From: Gammaproteobacteria bacterium
GTDB lineage: Bacteria; Pseudomonadota; Gammaproteobacteria; JASBUN01
Assembly: GCA_030147845.1 (NCBI GenBank)
Contig: JASBUN010000010.1
Span: forward strand, 1-64,000
Direction of reading: 5' to 3'
Length of the DNA stretch: 64,000 nt
The position numbers and the translations under genes were made by a program. Shown here one piece after another: positions 19,723 to 31,272 of this stretch (position 1 is its first letter; each line of letters opens with the position of its first letter). The notes below the pieces were generated by a model. The model was given only the letters and a program-made list of their open reading frames with translations. It made no database searches and had not been told where the DNA came from.

Positions 19723-20847
19723 ATGCACACCGACGGCAAATCTTCGCTGAACTACACTACCCTGGCCATGGACATAAAAAGCTGGGCGCGTGAACTCGGT
19801 TTCCAGCAAGCCGGTATCACCGACGCCCAGCTTGGTGAGCATGAAGTCCATCTGCTCAACTGGCTGGCGCGCGGGCGCCACGGCGACATGGATTATATGC
19901 AGCGACACGGCCTTAAACGCACTCGCCCGTCGGAGCTACTGCCCGGCACGTTACGGATCATCTCGGTGCGCATGGACTATTGGCCACAGCCGGCCGCCGA
20001 AGCCAAAGGCATACTCGATGACCCCGAGCAGGCGTACGTATCGCGCTATGCGCTCGGGCGCGACTATCACAAGCTCATGCGCCGACGGCTGCAGCGCCTG
20101 GCAAACCGTATCGAACAAGTGACTGGCGCTTTCGGCTACCGCGCCTTCGTCGACAGCGCACCGGTACTGGAAAAAGCGCTGGCGCAGAAGGCCGGCCTGG
20201 GTTGGATCGGCAAACACACCAATCTACTGCACGAAAAGGCCGGCTCTTGGTTCTTTCTCGGTGAGTTGTATACCGACCTGCCATTGCCGATGGATGCACC
20301 GGCGGTCGAGCACTGTGGTACCTGCCGGGCATGCATCGACGTCTGTCCGACAGCGGCGATCATTGCGCCGTATCAACTCGACGCGCGCCGTTGCATCTCC
20401 TATCTGACCATAGAGCTGGATGGCGCGATACCCGAAGCGCTGCGACCGCTGCTGGGCAATCGCATTTATGGCTGCGATGACTGTCAATTGGTGTGTCCGT
20501 GGAACCGCTTTGCGCGCCCCAGCGCGGAGGCCGATTTCCTGCCGCGCAACGGTCTGGATACGAGCACGCTGATACGCTTGTTTGACTGGAGCGAAGAGGA
20601 ATTCCTGCGCCACACCGAGGGTTCAGCCATTCGCCGCATCGGCCACCTGCGCTGGCTGCGCAACATCGCCGTCGCACTCGGTAACGGGCCGGCGCGCGAC
20701 GATGCCGTCGCCGCCTTACAGGCGCGTGATCATCACCCCTCGGCGCTGGTACGCGAACATGTACGCTGGGCCTTGCTGCGCTTGCGCCGGCCTGCTACTC
20801 CGTGCGTGGCCGGCGACGCTCAGGAAGCCTGTCGAACGCGCAGATAG
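19723..20847 (+). CDS. queG: Epoxyqueuosine reductase QueG
   Basis: QueG reduces epoxyqueuosine to queuosine in tRNA using cobalamin and two [4Fe-4S] clusters. The 374-residue protein carries the ferredoxin-type motifs [12 protein letters not shown] and [10 protein letters not shown]. The C-terminal part resembles a HEAT-like repeat region (about 290-365). The ATG at 19723 was used because the upstream extension lacks similarity; an ATG at 19768 is the alternative. The enzyme needs cobalamin. Its 3' end overlaps pgi tail to tail by 28 nt. Confidence 0.95.
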   Translation: MHTDGKSSLNYTTLAMDIKSWARELGFQQAGITDAQLGEHEVHLLNWLARGRHGDMDYMQRHGLKRTRPSELLPGTLRIISVRMDYWPQPAAEAKGILDDPEQAYVSRYALGRDYHKLMRRRLQRLANRIEQVTGAFGYRAFVDSAPVLEKALAQKAGLGWIGKHTNLLHEKAGSWFFLGELYTDLPLPMDAPAVEHCGTCRACIDVCPTAAIIAPYQLDARRCISYLTIELDGAIPEALRPLLGNRIYGCDDCQLVCPWNRFARPSAEADFLPRNGLDTSTLIRLFDWSEEEFLRHTEGSAIRRIGHLRWLRNIAVALGNGPARDDAVAALQARDHHPSALVREHVRWALLRLRRPATPCVAGDAQEACRTRR

Positions 20848-22469
20848 TGATTGATCAGACCGTTGGTGGAACTATCGTGAGACGCGACAGCTTCGCCGCG
20901 GTCCAATTCCGGCTGAATATTTTTGGCTAATTGCTTACCGAGTTCCACGCCCCATTGATCGAACGAATTAATACCCCAGACGATACCCTGGACGAAAATC
21001 TTGTGCTCGTACAAGGCGATCAGCATGCCGAGGCTGTGCGGCGTAATCTTATCGATCAAGATGGAGTTGGTCGGACGATTGCCGGGGAAAATTTTGTGTG
21101 GCAGCAGCGCCTGCAAGGCATCGTCGCCTAACCCTTGCGCCTCCAGTTCAGCGCGCGCCTGGGCCTCGGTCTTGCCTTGCATCAACGCCTCGGTTTGCGC
21201 AAAAAAGTTGGACAATAGCAATTCGTGATGTTTACCGATCGGATTGTGGCTTTCCAACGGCGCGATGAAATCAGCCGGAATCAACCGCGTACCCAAGTGA
21301 ATCAACTGATAGAAGGCATGCTGACCGTTGGTGCCGGGCTCGCCCCAGATAACCGGACCGGTATCATAGGGAACGGGTGCGCCGTGACGATCAACGCGTT
21401 TGCCATTGCTCTCCATGTCACCTTGCTGAAAATAGGCCGGGAAGCGGTGTAAATATTGATCATACGGCAAAATAGCGTGGCTCTGTGCGCCGAAGAAATT
21501 GCCATACCACAGGCCCAGCAGAGCCAGGATTACCGGCATATTGGCCGCCAACGGCGCGCTACGAAAATGGCGGTCCATGGCGTGGCCACCGGCCAGCAAT
21601 TCTTCGAATGCGTCCATGCCGATGCTCAGCGCAATCGACAAACCGATGGCCGACCACAGCGAATAGCGACCACCGACCCAATCCCAAAACTCGAACATAT
21701 TGTCGGTATCGATGCCGAATGCGCGCACCGCCCCGGCGTTGGTGGACAACGCGGCGAAGTGTCGCGCGATGTGCTGCTCGTCGCCGGCGTGCGCCAGAAA
21801 CCAATCGCGCGCGGTGTGCGCGTTGGTGAGCGTCTCCTGCGTAGTGAACGTCTTGGAAGCAACCAGGAACAGCGTGGTTTCCGGCTCTAACGCTTTCAAC
21901 ACTTCGGTAATCTGCGTGCCGTCGACATTGGAAACGAAGTGTACGCGCGGACCGGTGCTGCCATAGGGTTTGAGCGCTTCACACACCATCACCGGCCCGA
22001 GGTCCGAACCGCCGATGCCGATATTGACGACATCGGTAATCGGCTGGCCGGTATAACCGCGCCATTGGCCACTGCGAACCGCCTCGCTGAATCGGCGCAT
22101 ATGCGACAACACCGCCCGCACCGCCGGCATGACGTCCTCGCCATCAACGTACACCGGTGTGTCGCTGCGATTGCGCAGCGCGGTGTGCAGCACGGCGCGG
22201 TGTTCTGTAAAATTGATCTTTTCACCGGCGAACATCTTCTCGCGCCAGGCGTCGACTTGGCGTTGCTGCGCCAGATTCAGCAACAGCGTCATGGTCTCAT
22301 CGGTAATTCGGTTTTTGGAGTAGTCGAGCAGTATTTCACCACAACGTAATGAGAACTTCGTAAAGCGTTGCGGATCGCGTGCGAATAGATCGCGCATATG
22401 CGTGTCCGCCATCTGTCGATGGTGGCGCGCAAGCGCATCCCAAGCCGGACAATCAGTCAGTTCAGACAT
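20820..22469 (-). CDS. pgi: Glucose-6-phosphate isomerase
   Basis: Pgi interconverts glucose-6-phosphate and fructose-6-phosphate. The 549-residue protein has the phosphosugar-binding [32 protein letters not shown], and the C-terminal [11 protein letters not shown] signature. AGGAGAGC precedes its ATG. With zwf and gnd in the same direction, it can feed fructose-6-phosphate from the Calvin cycle into the oxidative pentose phosphate pathway or glycogen. Confidence 0.97.
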   Translation of the reverse strand: MSELTDCPAWDALARHHRQMADTHMRDLFARDPQRFTKFSLRCGEILLDYSKNRITDETMTLLLNLAQQRQVDAWREKMFAGEKINFTEHRAVLHTALRNRSDTPVYVDGEDVMPAVRAVLSHMRRFSEAVRSGQWRGYTGQPITDVVNIGIGGSDLGPVMVCEALKPYGSTGPRVHFVSNVDGTQITEVLKALEPETTLFLVASKTFTTQETLTNAHTARDWFLAHAGDEQHIARHFAALSTNAGAVRAFGIDTDNMFEFWDWVGGRYSLWSAIGLSIALSIGMDAFEELLAGGHAMDRHFRSAPLAANMPVILALLGLWYGNFFGAQSHAILPYDQYLHRFPAYFQQGDMESNGKRVDRHGAPVPYDTGPVIWGEPGTNGQHAFYQLIHLGTRLIPADFIAPLESHNPIGKHHELLLSNFFAQTEALMQGKTEAQARAELEAQGLGDDALQALLPHKIFPGNRPTNSILIDKITPHSLGMLIALYEHKIFVQGIVWGINSFDQWGVELGKQLAKNIQPELDRGEAVASHDSSTNGLINHYLRVRQAS

Positions 22470-22495
22470 TGCTCTCCTTTCTGTTCACGAAATGC

Positions 22496-23980
22496 TCAAT
22501 GCCGATCATCATCGAGCGTATTACGCCAGTACTGATCATCGCGCATGAACAACCGGTTGGCCTCGGTTGGACCCCAGCTTCCGGCTGGGTAGACATGAAT
22601 GAAATCCCTCTCGGTCGACCATACCTTCAGGATGGGATCAACCACGGTCCAAGCCCACTTGACTTCATCGTAGCGAAGGAACAACGAGTGATCGCCTTCG
22701 ATCACGTCCAATAGCAGCGCCTCATAGGCATCCAACTGCGCATCGCTGATGCCGCATGAAGTCGCATCCAGACGCGTGGTTTCGGTGCGCATTTCCAAGC
22801 CGTTTTGTTTGACCTGCAGCTCCATGCGCAAGCATTCATTGGGTTGTATACTCATCAATATCCAATTGGGGTCAAGCTGCTCGATGTGGGTTTCGCGGAA
22901 CAATTGTTGCGGCGGATGCTTGAAGCGGATACTGACCATGGATTGGCTGCGCGCCATGCGCTTGCCGGTACGCAAATAGAACGGAACGTTGCGCCAACGC
23001 CAATTGTCGATGTACAGCTTCAGCGCGGCGAACGTCTCCGTGGTGCTGGTGCTCGGTATATCCGCTTCCTCCAGATAGCCGAGCATGCGCTCGCCGTTCA
23101 CTTTGCCGCGCGCATACTGCGCACGAAACGCGTGCGCGTGCACTGCGCTCTGCGGAATCGGCCGAATCGAGCGCAATACCTTGACCTTCTCGTCACGTAA
23201 CGCCTCGGCATCCAGCGATGCAGGCGGCTCCATCGCGACCAGAGTCAATAGCTGCAGCAGATGACTTTGTATCATGTCGCGTAAGGCGCCGGCGCCGTCG
23301 TAATAACCTGCGCGTCCGTCCAGTCCGCGCGTTTCGGCGTGCGTAATCTGCACATGATCGATGTAATTGCGGTTCCACAGTGGTTCGAGCATCAGATTGG
23401 CGAAGCGGAAAACCAATATATTCTGCACCGTGCCCTTACCGAGGTAGTGGTCGATACGAAAAATCTGCTCCTCGTCGAAATCCCGATGCAGGCGCTGATC
23501 GAGCGTCGCCGCACTCTCAAGGTCGTAACCAAACGGTTTCTCGATCACCAAGCGACGCCATGCGCCGTCTGCGCGATTCAGGCCGGCGTGCGCCAGCCGC
23601 TCGCTTACAACGCCGAATTCGGCCGGGCGAATGGCCATGTAGAAGACCACATTGTCGGCGAATCGGGGGCCTTCGCCAAGAAACGTGCGCAAGCGCGAAA
23701 ATACGGATTCGTCGGTGAGGTCGCCGGAAAAAAAATGCAGCCGCGCGCAGAAACGCTCCAACACCTGTGCATTCATGCCGCCACGCACGCGCTCGGCCAA
23801 CGCCTCGGCGACTGCGTTACGCCATTGCTGGTCGTCCCAATCGCGCCGCGCAAAGCCGACTATGGCCAACTCTTCCGGTAGTCGTCCGGCGCAATCAAGA
23901 TGATAGAGCGCGGGCAGCAGTTTGTTGGTCGCCAAGTTTCCGGTGGCGCCAAAAATCACGAACGTACAAGGATCCAGCAT
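22496..23980 (-). CDS. zwf: Glucose-6-phosphate 1-dehydrogenase
   Basis: Zwf oxidises glucose-6-phosphate to 6-phosphogluconolactone and makes NADPH. The 494-residue protein has the N-terminal Rossmann motif FGATGNLA, the EKPFGYD block and the catalytic [13 protein letters not shown]. It sits 26 bp upstream of pgi and 22 bp downstream of gnd, a tight operon gnd-zwf-pgi. No pgl (lactonase) gene is present in this cluster. Confidence 0.97.
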   Translation of the reverse strand: MLDPCTFVIFGATGNLATNKLLPALYHLDCAGRLPEELAIVGFARRDWDDQQWRNAVAEALAERVRGGMNAQVLERFCARLHFFSGDLTDESVFSRLRTFLGEGPRFADNVVFYMAIRPAEFGVVSERLAHAGLNRADGAWRRLVIEKPFGYDLESAATLDQRLHRDFDEEQIFRIDHYLGKGTVQNILVFRFANLMLEPLWNRNYIDHVQITHAETRGLDGRAGYYDGAGALRDMIQSHLLQLLTLVAMEPPASLDAEALRDEKVKVLRSIRPIPQSAVHAHAFRAQYARGKVNGERMLGYLEEADIPSTSTTETFAALKLYIDNWRWRNVPFYLRTGKRMARSQSMVSIRFKHPPQQLFRETHIEQLDPNWILMSIQPNECLRMELQVKQNGLEMRTETTRLDATSCGISDAQLDAYEALLLDVIEGDHSLFLRYDEVKWAWTVVDPILKVWSTERDFIHVYPAGSWGPTEANRLFMRDDQYWRNTLDDDRH

Positions 23981-24002
23981 GCGTTGACTTTCCAGGTAGA
24001 GG

Positions 24003-24914
24003 TTAGGTGAATTTCTTCACGAGGTGGCCGCCGAAGGCGTTGCGCATCACGGACAACATGCGATTACCATACGCTTGCTCGTCTTGGCTGGCGAAGCGCA
24101 TCGCCAATGCCATGGATATCACGGGTAGCGCGACACCTTGGTCGACGGCTTCCTGCACGGTCCACCGTCCCTCGCCTGAATCGGGCACGAACGGCGCCAC
24201 ATCGTGCAGTTGCTGATCGCCGGCCAGCGCGTCGGCGGTAAGATCGAGCAACCAGCTACGCACCACCGAACCGTGACGCCAAAGCTCGGCGATCTGCGCC
24301 AAGTCAAGCGACAAATCCTGTTTGCTGTGCAGCAGTGAAAAACCCTCGGCCATGGCCTGCATCATGCCGTACTCAATGCCATTGTGAACCATTTTGGTGA
24401 AATGCCCGGCGCCGACCGGACCAACGTGCGCCCAGCCGCGGTCAGGCGCCGGTGCCAAAACCCGCAGAGCGGGCTTGATCAGGTCGATAGCCTCGGCAGC
24501 ACCACCGACCATCAGACAGTAACCATTGTCCAGGCCCCAGACCCCACCGGAGGTGCCGGCATCGGCCAAGCTCACGCCTTGCTGCGCCAGCCACGCCGAC
24601 CGCCGCTGCGTGTCGTGATAGTTGGCATTGCCGCCATCGATGATCACGTCGCCGCGCTCGAGCAGCGGCAATAGCGCCGTCAGCGTCTGCTCGGTCGGCT
24701 CGCCGGCCGGTAGCATCAGCCAAATGCGGCGCGGCGCCGACAACTTGGCAACGACGTCGTCGAGCGATTCGGCGGCAATCATGCCTTCGGATTTCGCCAA
24801 CGCCGCGACCACATCCTGACTGCGGTTGTAACCGACCACTTCGACGCCGCCACGACACAAACGCTTGGTCATATTGCCGCCCATTTTCCCCAAACCGATC
24901 ATTGCCATGCGCAT
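24003..24914 (-). CDS. gnd: 6-phosphogluconate dehydrogenase, decarboxylating (short YqeC/GndA-like form)
   Basis: This enzyme makes ribulose-5-phosphate, CO2 and a reduced nicotinamide cofactor. The 303-residue length is typical of the short bacterial form, often NAD-linked, rather than the 470-residue NADP enzyme. Visible motifs are GLGKMGGNM near the N-terminus, [19 protein letters not shown] and the catalytic [10 protein letters not shown]. The ATG at 24914 (MRMAMIGLG) is chosen; the frame is open for 41 codons upstream without similarity. It is divergent from glgA with 144 bp between. Confidence 0.93.
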   Translation of the reverse strand: MRMAMIGLGKMGGNMTKRLCRGGVEVVGYNRSQDVVAALAKSEGMIAAESLDDVVAKLSAPRRIWLMLPAGEPTEQTLTALLPLLERGDVIIDGGNANYHDTQRRSAWLAQQGVSLADAGTSGGVWGLDNGYCLMVGGAAEAIDLIKPALRVLAPAPDRGWAHVGPVGAGHFTKMVHNGIEYGMMQAMAEGFSLLHSKQDLSLDLAQIAELWRHGSVVRSWLLDLTADALAGDQQLHDVAPFVPDSGEGRWTVQEAVDQGVALPVISMALAMRFASQDEQAYGNRMLSVMRNAFGGHLVKKFT

Positions 24915-25058
24915 ACGCAGATACTCCAGAGGTTGGTCGACAACAGTGGTCCACAAGTATAGACCCGCGCGTCGGTATCGATGCAATGCGGCGCGCTTGC
25001 GGCGATAATGGCCACACCCGCGCCCACGGCGCGTCATTCGACTATGCGGAGCGATGAA

Positions 25059-26510
25059 GTGAAAATCCTGTTCGCCACCAGTGAAGCGCTACCCCTAATC
25101 AAAACCGGCGGCCTCGCCGATGTCAGTGGCAGCCTGCCACCGGCGCTGCAACAGCATGGTCATGATGTACGCCTGGTGCTGCCAGCCTATCGGGCGGCGC
25201 TGGCGGCGTGCACCGACTTACAAGCCGTCGCCAGTCTCGAACTGACCGGCAGCACTGCGCCGGTACGTGTGCTCGAGGGCCGCTTACCCGGTACGCAAGT
25301 GGGCTTGTATTTGATCGACTCGCCGCGGCATTTTGATCGACCGGGCGGTCCGTATAGCAGCACCGACGGCCGCGACTGGCCGGACAACCCGGAACGCTTC
25401 GCGCTGTTTGCGCGTGCCGTCTGCGCGCTGGCTTTGGATCAGGCCAACACCGCCTGGCGCCCTGATCTGGTGCACTGCAATGACTGGCAGAGCGGATTGG
25501 TTCCGGCGTTATTGTCGTTGCAACCGCAGCGGCCCGCCACCGTGTTCACCATCCACAATCTGGCCTATCAGGGGCTTTTTTCGTGGGAAACCTTTCAACG
25601 CCTGGAACTGCCTTATGACCTATGGTCGCTGCATGCCTTGGAGTATCACGGTCAGATGTCGTTTATCAAAGGCGGACTGGCGTTCGCCGACCGCCTGACC
25701 ACGGTGAGCCCAACTTATGCGCAGGAAATTTGCACACCGGAGTTCGGCTATGGCCTCGAAGGTCTGCTCAATTATCGTGCGGCCGTCCTCACCGGCATTC
25801 TCAACGGCGTCGATTACAGCGTCTGGGACCCTGCTACCGATGCGCTCATTGCACGTCATTATTCAGCGACCGATCTGGCCGGCAAGGCCGACAACAAAGC
25901 CGCATTGCAACGCCACTTTGGACTGCCGGAGGACCGTAATGTTCCGCTCATCGGTATGGTCGGCCGGTTGGTCGAACAAAAAGGTATCGATCTCGTCGTC
26001 GCGGTACTCGCACGACTCATGCGCAACGCCGTGCAATTGGTCGTGCTGGGTAGCGGCCAGCCGCAATACGAACAGGCCCTACGCGGCGCTGCCGATCACT
26101 ATGCCGGACTCGGCGTCGTCATCGGCTACGACGAAACCGCTGCACACCTGATTGAAGCCGGCGCGGACCTATTTTTGATGCCGTCGCGCTTCGAGCCCTG
26201 CGGTTTGAATCAGCTCTACAGCCTGCGCTATGGCACACTGCCGGTAGTACGACGCACCGGCGGACTGGCCGATACCGTGGTGGATGCCGGCAGTAGCGGC
26301 CGCGGTGCGGCGCAAGCCACCGGCTTCGTCTTCGACCAAGCCAGCCCGGAGGCGCTGCACACGTGTTTACGCCGAGCACTGGCGCACTACGGTTCGGCGG
26401 ACGCCTGGACGCGCATGATCAAACGCGCCATGCGGCAGGATTTCAGTTGGCAGCGCAGCGCCGAACAATACCTTGCGCTCTACCGAGACGCTATCGAACA
26501 AAACGCTTGA
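25059..26510 (+). CDS. glgA: Glycogen synthase (ADP-glucose, GT5)
   Basis: GlgA extends glycogen from ADP-glucose. The chosen GTG at 25059 has GGAG 7 nt upstream and gives the usual N-terminus (V/M-KILFATSEALPLIKTGGLADV), with the substrate-binding KTGGLADV. The C-terminal GT-B half holds MPSRFEPCGLNQLYSLRYGT. About 483 residues, normal length. An upstream ATG at 25044 is in frame. No glgB, glgC or glgP is beside it. Being next to the gnd-zwf-pgi operon, it fits a store-and-burn module for carbon reserves. Confidence 0.94.
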   Translation: MKILFATSEALPLIKTGGLADVSGSLPPALQQHGHDVRLVLPAYRAALAACTDLQAVASLELTGSTAPVRVLEGRLPGTQVGLYLIDSPRHFDRPGGPYSSTDGRDWPDNPERFALFARAVCALALDQANTAWRPDLVHCNDWQSGLVPALLSLQPQRPATVFTIHNLAYQGLFSWETFQRLELPYDLWSLHALEYHGQMSFIKGGLAFADRLTTVSPTYAQEICTPEFGYGLEGLLNYRAAVLTGILNGVDYSVWDPATDALIARHYSATDLAGKADNKAALQRHFGLPEDRNVPLIGMVGRLVEQKGIDLVVAVLARLMRNAVQLVVLGSGQPQYEQALRGAADHYAGLGVVIGYDETAAHLIEAGADLFLMPSRFEPCGLNQLYSLRYGTLPVVRRTGGLADTVVDAGSSGRGAAQATGFVFDQASPEALHTCLRRALAHYGSADAWTRMIKRAMRQDFSWQRSAEQYLALYRDAIEQNA

Positions 26511-26586
26511 CGTTGACCGAAAGCGTACGCGCTCAGCCGCTTAGGTGTAAAACGCACAGCGCCCTGCGTTTTCGCCACACACGCGC

Positions 26587-26592
26587 TATAAT
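26587..26592 (+). promoter_or_regulatory. -10 box for ppc
   Basis: A perfect TATAAT lies 60 nt before the ppc ATG, in the 142-bp glgA-ppc gap. The -35 region at 16-18 bp upstream is poor (CTGCGT), so activation may be needed. Confidence 0.5.
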
Positions 26593-26652
26593 GCCGCCTC
26601 CTCCGGCATCGGCGCTCGACTCGTTATCGGCGCCGCCCCGAACCGGATCGTT

Positions 26653-29562
26653 ATGTCAGACTTTCCCAATCCTGCGGCCGGCGACGCGAAACATAAGCGT
26701 CGCGATACGACCGCGCAGCTACGTGGCCGATTCAATATGAATGCACAGTTACTCCAAATTTCGCAGCCGCACGACAAATTACTCCGTTCGCGCGTAAAGT
26801 TGTTCGGCAACCTGCTCGGCAACGTGCTGCGTGCCCACACCGACGCCAAGGTATTCGACCACGTCGAAACATTGCGCAAGGGCTACATCCGCCTACGCAA
26901 ACAGGATGACAGCCGGCTGCGGCAGCGGCTCGAAAAGTTGATCGCCGATCTCGATGCGCCGACCACCACGCACGTGCTGCGCGCCTTCAACATTTATTTT
27001 AGTCTGGTCAATATCGCCGAGGAGGCGTTCCACCACCGTGAGCGGCGCCGGCAACTGCGCTCCGGCGAACCGCTTTGGACCGGTTCTTTCAGCGATACGT
27101 TACAGCGCTTTATGGTGGACGGCCTGAGCCGAAGCCAAGTGCAGACGGTGCTCGATCGTCTGGCGTACATCCCAGTTTTCACCGCCCATCCGACCGAGGC
27201 CAAACGACGCACGATCATGGAATCGCTGCGTCGGATTTTTGTTACCAGCGAGCGTCTGGACCAGGGACGCGTAAGCAAGGACGAACGCCGCGAAATCATT
27301 CAGGATCTGCAAAACCAGATCCAGGTGCTGTGGAAAACCGACGAAGTACGCGTGCATCGACCGCAGGTGCGTGATGAGATTCGCAACGGTCTGTTTTATT
27401 TCCGCGACTGCTTGTTCGAGGCCGTTCCCGAGGTCTACCGCAATATCGAACGGGCGGTGCGTAATACTTATGGCACAAGCCGCGACGGCCAACCGGCGGT
27501 TCGCGTACCGAGTTTCCTCAAATTTGGTTCGTGGATCGGCGGCGACCGTGACGGCAATCCATTCGTAAAACCAGAGACTACCGAAATCGCGGTTCGAATG
27601 AACAGCCACGAGGCGCTGTCGATGTATGTGCAACGCATGGACGAGTTGGGCCGTCTGCTGACCCATTCGAGCGACCTGATACGACCCTCCGACGAACTCG
27701 TAGCCAGCCTGCGGAAGGATGAACAGGACTGCGAAAAGGCCTTCGCCGATAAACCGCACCAATACAGCCGCGAGCCCTATCGACGCAAGCTGCATCTCAT
27801 GCGCTATCGCATCGAACGCAACTTACGCGCGCTGCGCAAACGCCTGGAAGGTGAAGCGGTCAAAACGCCCAAGGCCGCCTACCCGTCGGAAGCGGAGTTC
27901 CTGCACGATCTATATATGATCCGGGACTCGTTGATCGCACATGGTGATGGCAATATCGCCGGAGGAAGACTGGGCGATTTGATTCGATTGGCGGAAACGT
28001 TCGGCTTTTATCTTGTTCAACTCGACTTGCGCCAGGAATCCACCCGTCACTCGCAGGCGGTGTCGGAGATCCTCGCACAGACCGGCGCTTGCGATGACTA
28101 CGCACAGCGCAGTGATGATGCACGTATAGCGCTACTGGCGGAGTCCCTACAGGACACGAAAATTCCGGCATTGAATACAGAAAAACTCAGCGAGTCGACG
28201 CGTGAAACACTGGATGTGTTTGACGTCATGGGTCGCCTGCGCCGTGAAGTCAGCCCACGCGTGTTCGGTAACTATGTTATCTCCATGACCCATAGCGCCG
28301 CCCACATCATGGAGGTGATGTATCTGGCACGCTACTCCGGACTGGCGGGACGCAGCGACGGGCAATGGTACTGCAACATCAACATTTCACCGTTGTTCGA
28401 GACCATCGAAGATCTGGAACAGATCGAACAGGTATTATCGAAATTACTTAGCAACGACGTTTACACCGCGCTGTTGCAAACATCCGGCAACATGCAGGAA
28501 GTCATGCTCGGTTACTCCGACTCGTGTAAAGACGGCGGCATACTCGCCTCGAGCTGGAACCTTTATGAGGCGCAGAAGAAAATAATCCGGCTAGCCGCCG
28601 AACGCGGCGTGCAATGTCGATTATTTCATGGCCGCGGCGGCACCATTGGGCGCGGCGGCGGACCGACGCATGAGTCGATCATGGCGCAGCCACCCAATAC
28701 CGTGCATGGGCAGATCAAATTCACGGAACAGGGCGAGGTGTTGTCCTACAAATACAGTAATACGGAAACCGCAATCTACGAACTAACCATGGGCGTGACC
28801 GGCTTACTGAAAGCCAGCCGTTGCGTGGTACAGCCGCTGGCCGCTGATCGCAACGATTACATGGGCATCATGGATGAATTGGCCGGCCTCGGCGAAGACG
28901 CCTATCGTGAGTTGACCGATCGAACGCCGGCCTTCCTCGATTATTTCTACGAAGCCACGCCAGTGGCGGAAATCGGCCTGCTGAATATAGGTTCGCGCCC
29001 ATCGCATCGGGCCAAGGGCGATCGCTCCAAAGCCTCGGTGCGCGCCATTCCATGGGTATTCGGTTGGTCACAGTCGCGGCATACGCTGCCGGCCTGGTAC
29101 GGTATCGGATTGGCGATTGAACATTGGCGCGATCACGATCCGTCCCGCCTGGGTAAACTTCAGCAAATGTATCGCGACTGGCCATTCTTCCGCTCACTGC
29201 TGGGCAACACGCAGATGGCCTTGTTCAAAGGCGACATGGACATCGCGCGCGAGTACTCGAAATTGTGCCTGAATTCATCCGCCTGCGGGCCGGTGTATGA
29301 ACGGATACGCGCCGAGCACGAACGCACTATCATGCAGGTACTGAACGTCGCTGACGCGCGTGATCTGCTGCAAGGCAATCCATCGCTGGCGATTTCTCTT
29401 ACGCGCCGCAATCCATATCTCGATCCGCTCAATTACATACAGATCATGCTATTGCGACGTTACCGCAATGAATCCGGCGGCGGCACGCAGGAATCGCCAT
29501 GGATCGACCCGCTACTGCGGTCCATCAACGCCATTTCCGCCGGGATGCGAAATACCGGCTGA
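26653..29562 (+). CDS. ppc: Phosphoenolpyruvate carboxylase
   Basis: Ppc fixes bicarbonate onto PEP to make oxaloacetate, replenishing the TCA cycle. The 969-residue protein has the catalytic histidine motif FTAHPTEAKRRTIM, the glycine loop FHGRGGTIGRGGGP, the conserved RDGNPFV region and the C-terminal NTG end. It has an unusually long polar N-terminal leader (about 40 residues) before the first conserved helix. In an autotroph with DAB-driven bicarbonate accumulation, this enzyme would use the same bicarbonate pool. Confidence 0.97.
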   Translation: MSDFPNPAAGDAKHKRRDTTAQLRGRFNMNAQLLQISQPHDKLLRSRVKLFGNLLGNVLRAHTDAKVFDHVETLRKGYIRLRKQDDSRLRQRLEKLIADLDAPTTTHVLRAFNIYFSLVNIAEEAFHHRERRRQLRSGEPLWTGSFSDTLQRFMVDGLSRSQVQTVLDRLAYIPVFTAHPTEAKRRTIMESLRRIFVTSERLDQGRVSKDERREIIQDLQNQIQVLWKTDEVRVHRPQVRDEIRNGLFYFRDCLFEAVPEVYRNIERAVRNTYGTSRDGQPAVRVPSFLKFGSWIGGDRDGNPFVKPETTEIAVRMNSHEALSMYVQRMDELGRLLTHSSDLIRPSDELVASLRKDEQDCEKAFADKPHQYSREPYRRKLHLMRYRIERNLRALRKRLEGEAVKTPKAAYPSEAEFLHDLYMIRDSLIAHGDGNIAGGRLGDLIRLAETFGFYLVQLDLRQESTRHSQAVSEILAQTGACDDYAQRSDDARIALLAESLQDTKIPALNTEKLSESTRETLDVFDVMGRLRREVSPRVFGNYVISMTHSAAHIMEVMYLARYSGLAGRSDGQWYCNINISPLFETIEDLEQIEQVLSKLLSNDVYTALLQTSGNMQEVMLGYSDSCKDGGILASSWNLYEAQKKIIRLAAERGVQCRLFHGRGGTIGRGGGPTHESIMAQPPNTVHGQIKFTEQGEVLSYKYSNTETAIYELTMGVTGLLKASRCVVQPLAADRNDYMGIMDELAGLGEDAYRELTDRTPAFLDYFYEATPVAEIGLLNIGSRPSHRAKGDRSKASVRAIPWVFGWSQSRHTLPAWYGIGLAIEHWRDHDPSRLGKLQQMYRDWPFFRSLLGNTQMALFKGDMDIAREYSKLCLNSSACGPVYERIRAEHERTIMQVLNVADARDLLQGNPSLAISLTRRNPYLDPLNYIQIMLLRRYRNESGGGTQESPWIDPLLRSINAISAGMRNTG

Positions 29563-29604
29563 GCCGCCGACAATTGCCACCTTGGTCGCGCGCGATAGGC
29601 AGGA

Positions 29605-31272
29605 TTAGGGTTCTGAAAACGGGTCTTGACGTAACGAATCCGGCAACGCCGCACCCTGTCGAAGAAATCCACCGGGGCTGCATGCGGGCATGGCACACAA
29701 GACTTTAGCGCTCCAGATGGCGAGCCAGTCGCCTTGGTAGCGCTGAAGAAACTCCGGGCGTGGGCCGGTGCTGGGCGGCGGGTCGCTGCTGTACAAAATT
29801 ACACGGCCTTCGGGATTTTGCCTGGCCCATTGCTCCAACTTCTGATCGTCGATTTGTAAAATTGGATGACGTAGACGGCCGAAAAACTGGAACTGCCCGT
29901 TGTAGGTTCCAACGTGCGCAATGGGGATGCCACGCTGTTGCAGTTTCGATAAGTAACGTGCCGCCGGGGTCACATCGTAGGCCGGGCGCGCAGCCTGAAA
30001 TATGCCGGCGACGAATACAACGGTGGCGGCTATGCTAATGACCGCCAACGGAACCACGGCATCGACCACGCGCGTCCACGGCCGCATCCACACCAGGGCG
30101 CCCAGGGCCGCCAACAACACGCCCCACAGCGGATAAATCTCATCTACCCACCCTGGCAGCGCGTCGAGGCGTATGAGCGGCATGGATAACATAACCAGAC
30201 CGCCGCAAATCAAGAACAATGCCGGCAGGAGCTGCGCCCAGCGTGGACCGATATATGTCTCACGTCCCAGCGCGCGTGCACTCAGCAAGGCAAAGGCCGG
30301 AAACAGCGGCAGCAGATAGTGCGGCTGCTTGCCGCTTATGAAGAAAAACGCTAACAAGGTCGGCACCGCCCAAGCGATGCAAAAGCGCGTACCGGCGTCG
30401 ACATCACCGCGCAACCGTATCAGCGCGCGGTATAGCGGCGGCCACATCAGCCATGGAAACAGCATGATCGGCAGCAGCGGCAAATACCAAAAGAAGTTGC
30501 GGCGATGGGCAAAGCTGCGCACCATACGGTCGGCGGTCTGATGCCAGAGGATCGCTTCTTCATAGGCCGGTCCACCACGGTGTCCGGCGGCCAACGCCCA
30601 ACTCAGCGCGATCACCACGCCAATCGTGACCGACAACAGCACACCGGCATACCATCGCCATGCATGTCGGCGCGCTTGCATACTCCACCATGGGCCTAAC
30701 AGCGCCGCAAATGCAATGTGCAGCAGCATCACCGGCCCCTTGGTGAGCATGCCCAATCCGCACGCGACGCCGACCAGTAACCAGGCGGCCCATGCACGAC
30801 GGCCGTCCTGAGCCGCCCAAATTCCACATAGAGCCAGCAGCACGAAAGCCGCCAGAATCATATCGAACATGGTCGCCGAGGTATAAAACGCCCAGTAAAA
30901 ACTGCCGGCCAACAGCCACGGTGCGTAAACAGCGGCTTCCGGTCGCTCGGGCCACAGGCGTCGGGCCAAACGCACAGTCAGATACATAGCAGCGAGCACA
31001 AACAGCGGCGCTACCAAGCGCGGCCACCAGCTGTCGACGCCGAACACGGCCCAGCCAAGCTGGAACAGCCAAAACATGAGTGGCGGCTTGTGACTGTAGG
31101 TAGCGCCATTCAGATAAGGCACCAAAAAATCGCCGCGCTGCCACATATCCCAGGCTACGCTCAGATAGCGCGTTTCGTCGATGGGTACCGGCGTACGCAC
31201 TACATACGACACCAGCACCAGTGCAGCCCATCCCAGTGTCCAGCCACGCTTGATCCAAAACGATTCGGTCAC
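29605..31272 (-). CDS. ArnT-like GT39 membrane glycosyltransferase
   Basis: This 555-residue polytopic membrane protein belongs to the PMT/ArnT (GT39) group, which moves sugars from undecaprenyl phosphate to lipid A or other periplasmic acceptors. The N-terminal region shows PIDETRYLSVAWDMW, containing the conserved acidic catalytic residue of the first periplasmic loop, and SHKPPLMFWL. About 11-12 membrane segments are followed by a C-terminal periplasmic domain. Its start overlaps the LAB_N gene end by 4 nt. The sugar is not known; no arnA, arnB or arnD is nearby. Confidence 0.88.
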   Translation of the reverse strand: MTESFWIKRGWTLGWAALVLVSYVVRTPVPIDETRYLSVAWDMWQRGDFLVPYLNGATYSHKPPLMFWLFQLGWAVFGVDSWWPRLVAPLFVLAAMYLTVRLARRLWPERPEAAVYAPWLLAGSFYWAFYTSATMFDMILAAFVLLALCGIWAAQDGRRAWAAWLLVGVACGLGMLTKGPVMLLHIAFAALLGPWWSMQARRHAWRWYAGVLLSVTIGVVIALSWALAAGHRGGPAYEEAILWHQTADRMVRSFAHRRNFFWYLPLLPIMLFPWLMWPPLYRALIRLRGDVDAGTRFCIAWAVPTLLAFFFISGKQPHYLLPLFPAFALLSARALGRETYIGPRWAQLLPALFLICGGLVMLSMPLIRLDALPGWVDEIYPLWGVLLAALGALVWMRPWTRVVDAVVPLAVISIAATVVFVAGIFQAARPAYDVTPAARYLSKLQQRGIPIAHVGTYNGQFQFFGRLRHPILQIDDQKLEQWARQNPEGRVILYSSDPPPSTGPRPEFLQRYQGDWLAIWSAKVLCAMPACSPGGFLRQGAALPDSLRQDPFSEP

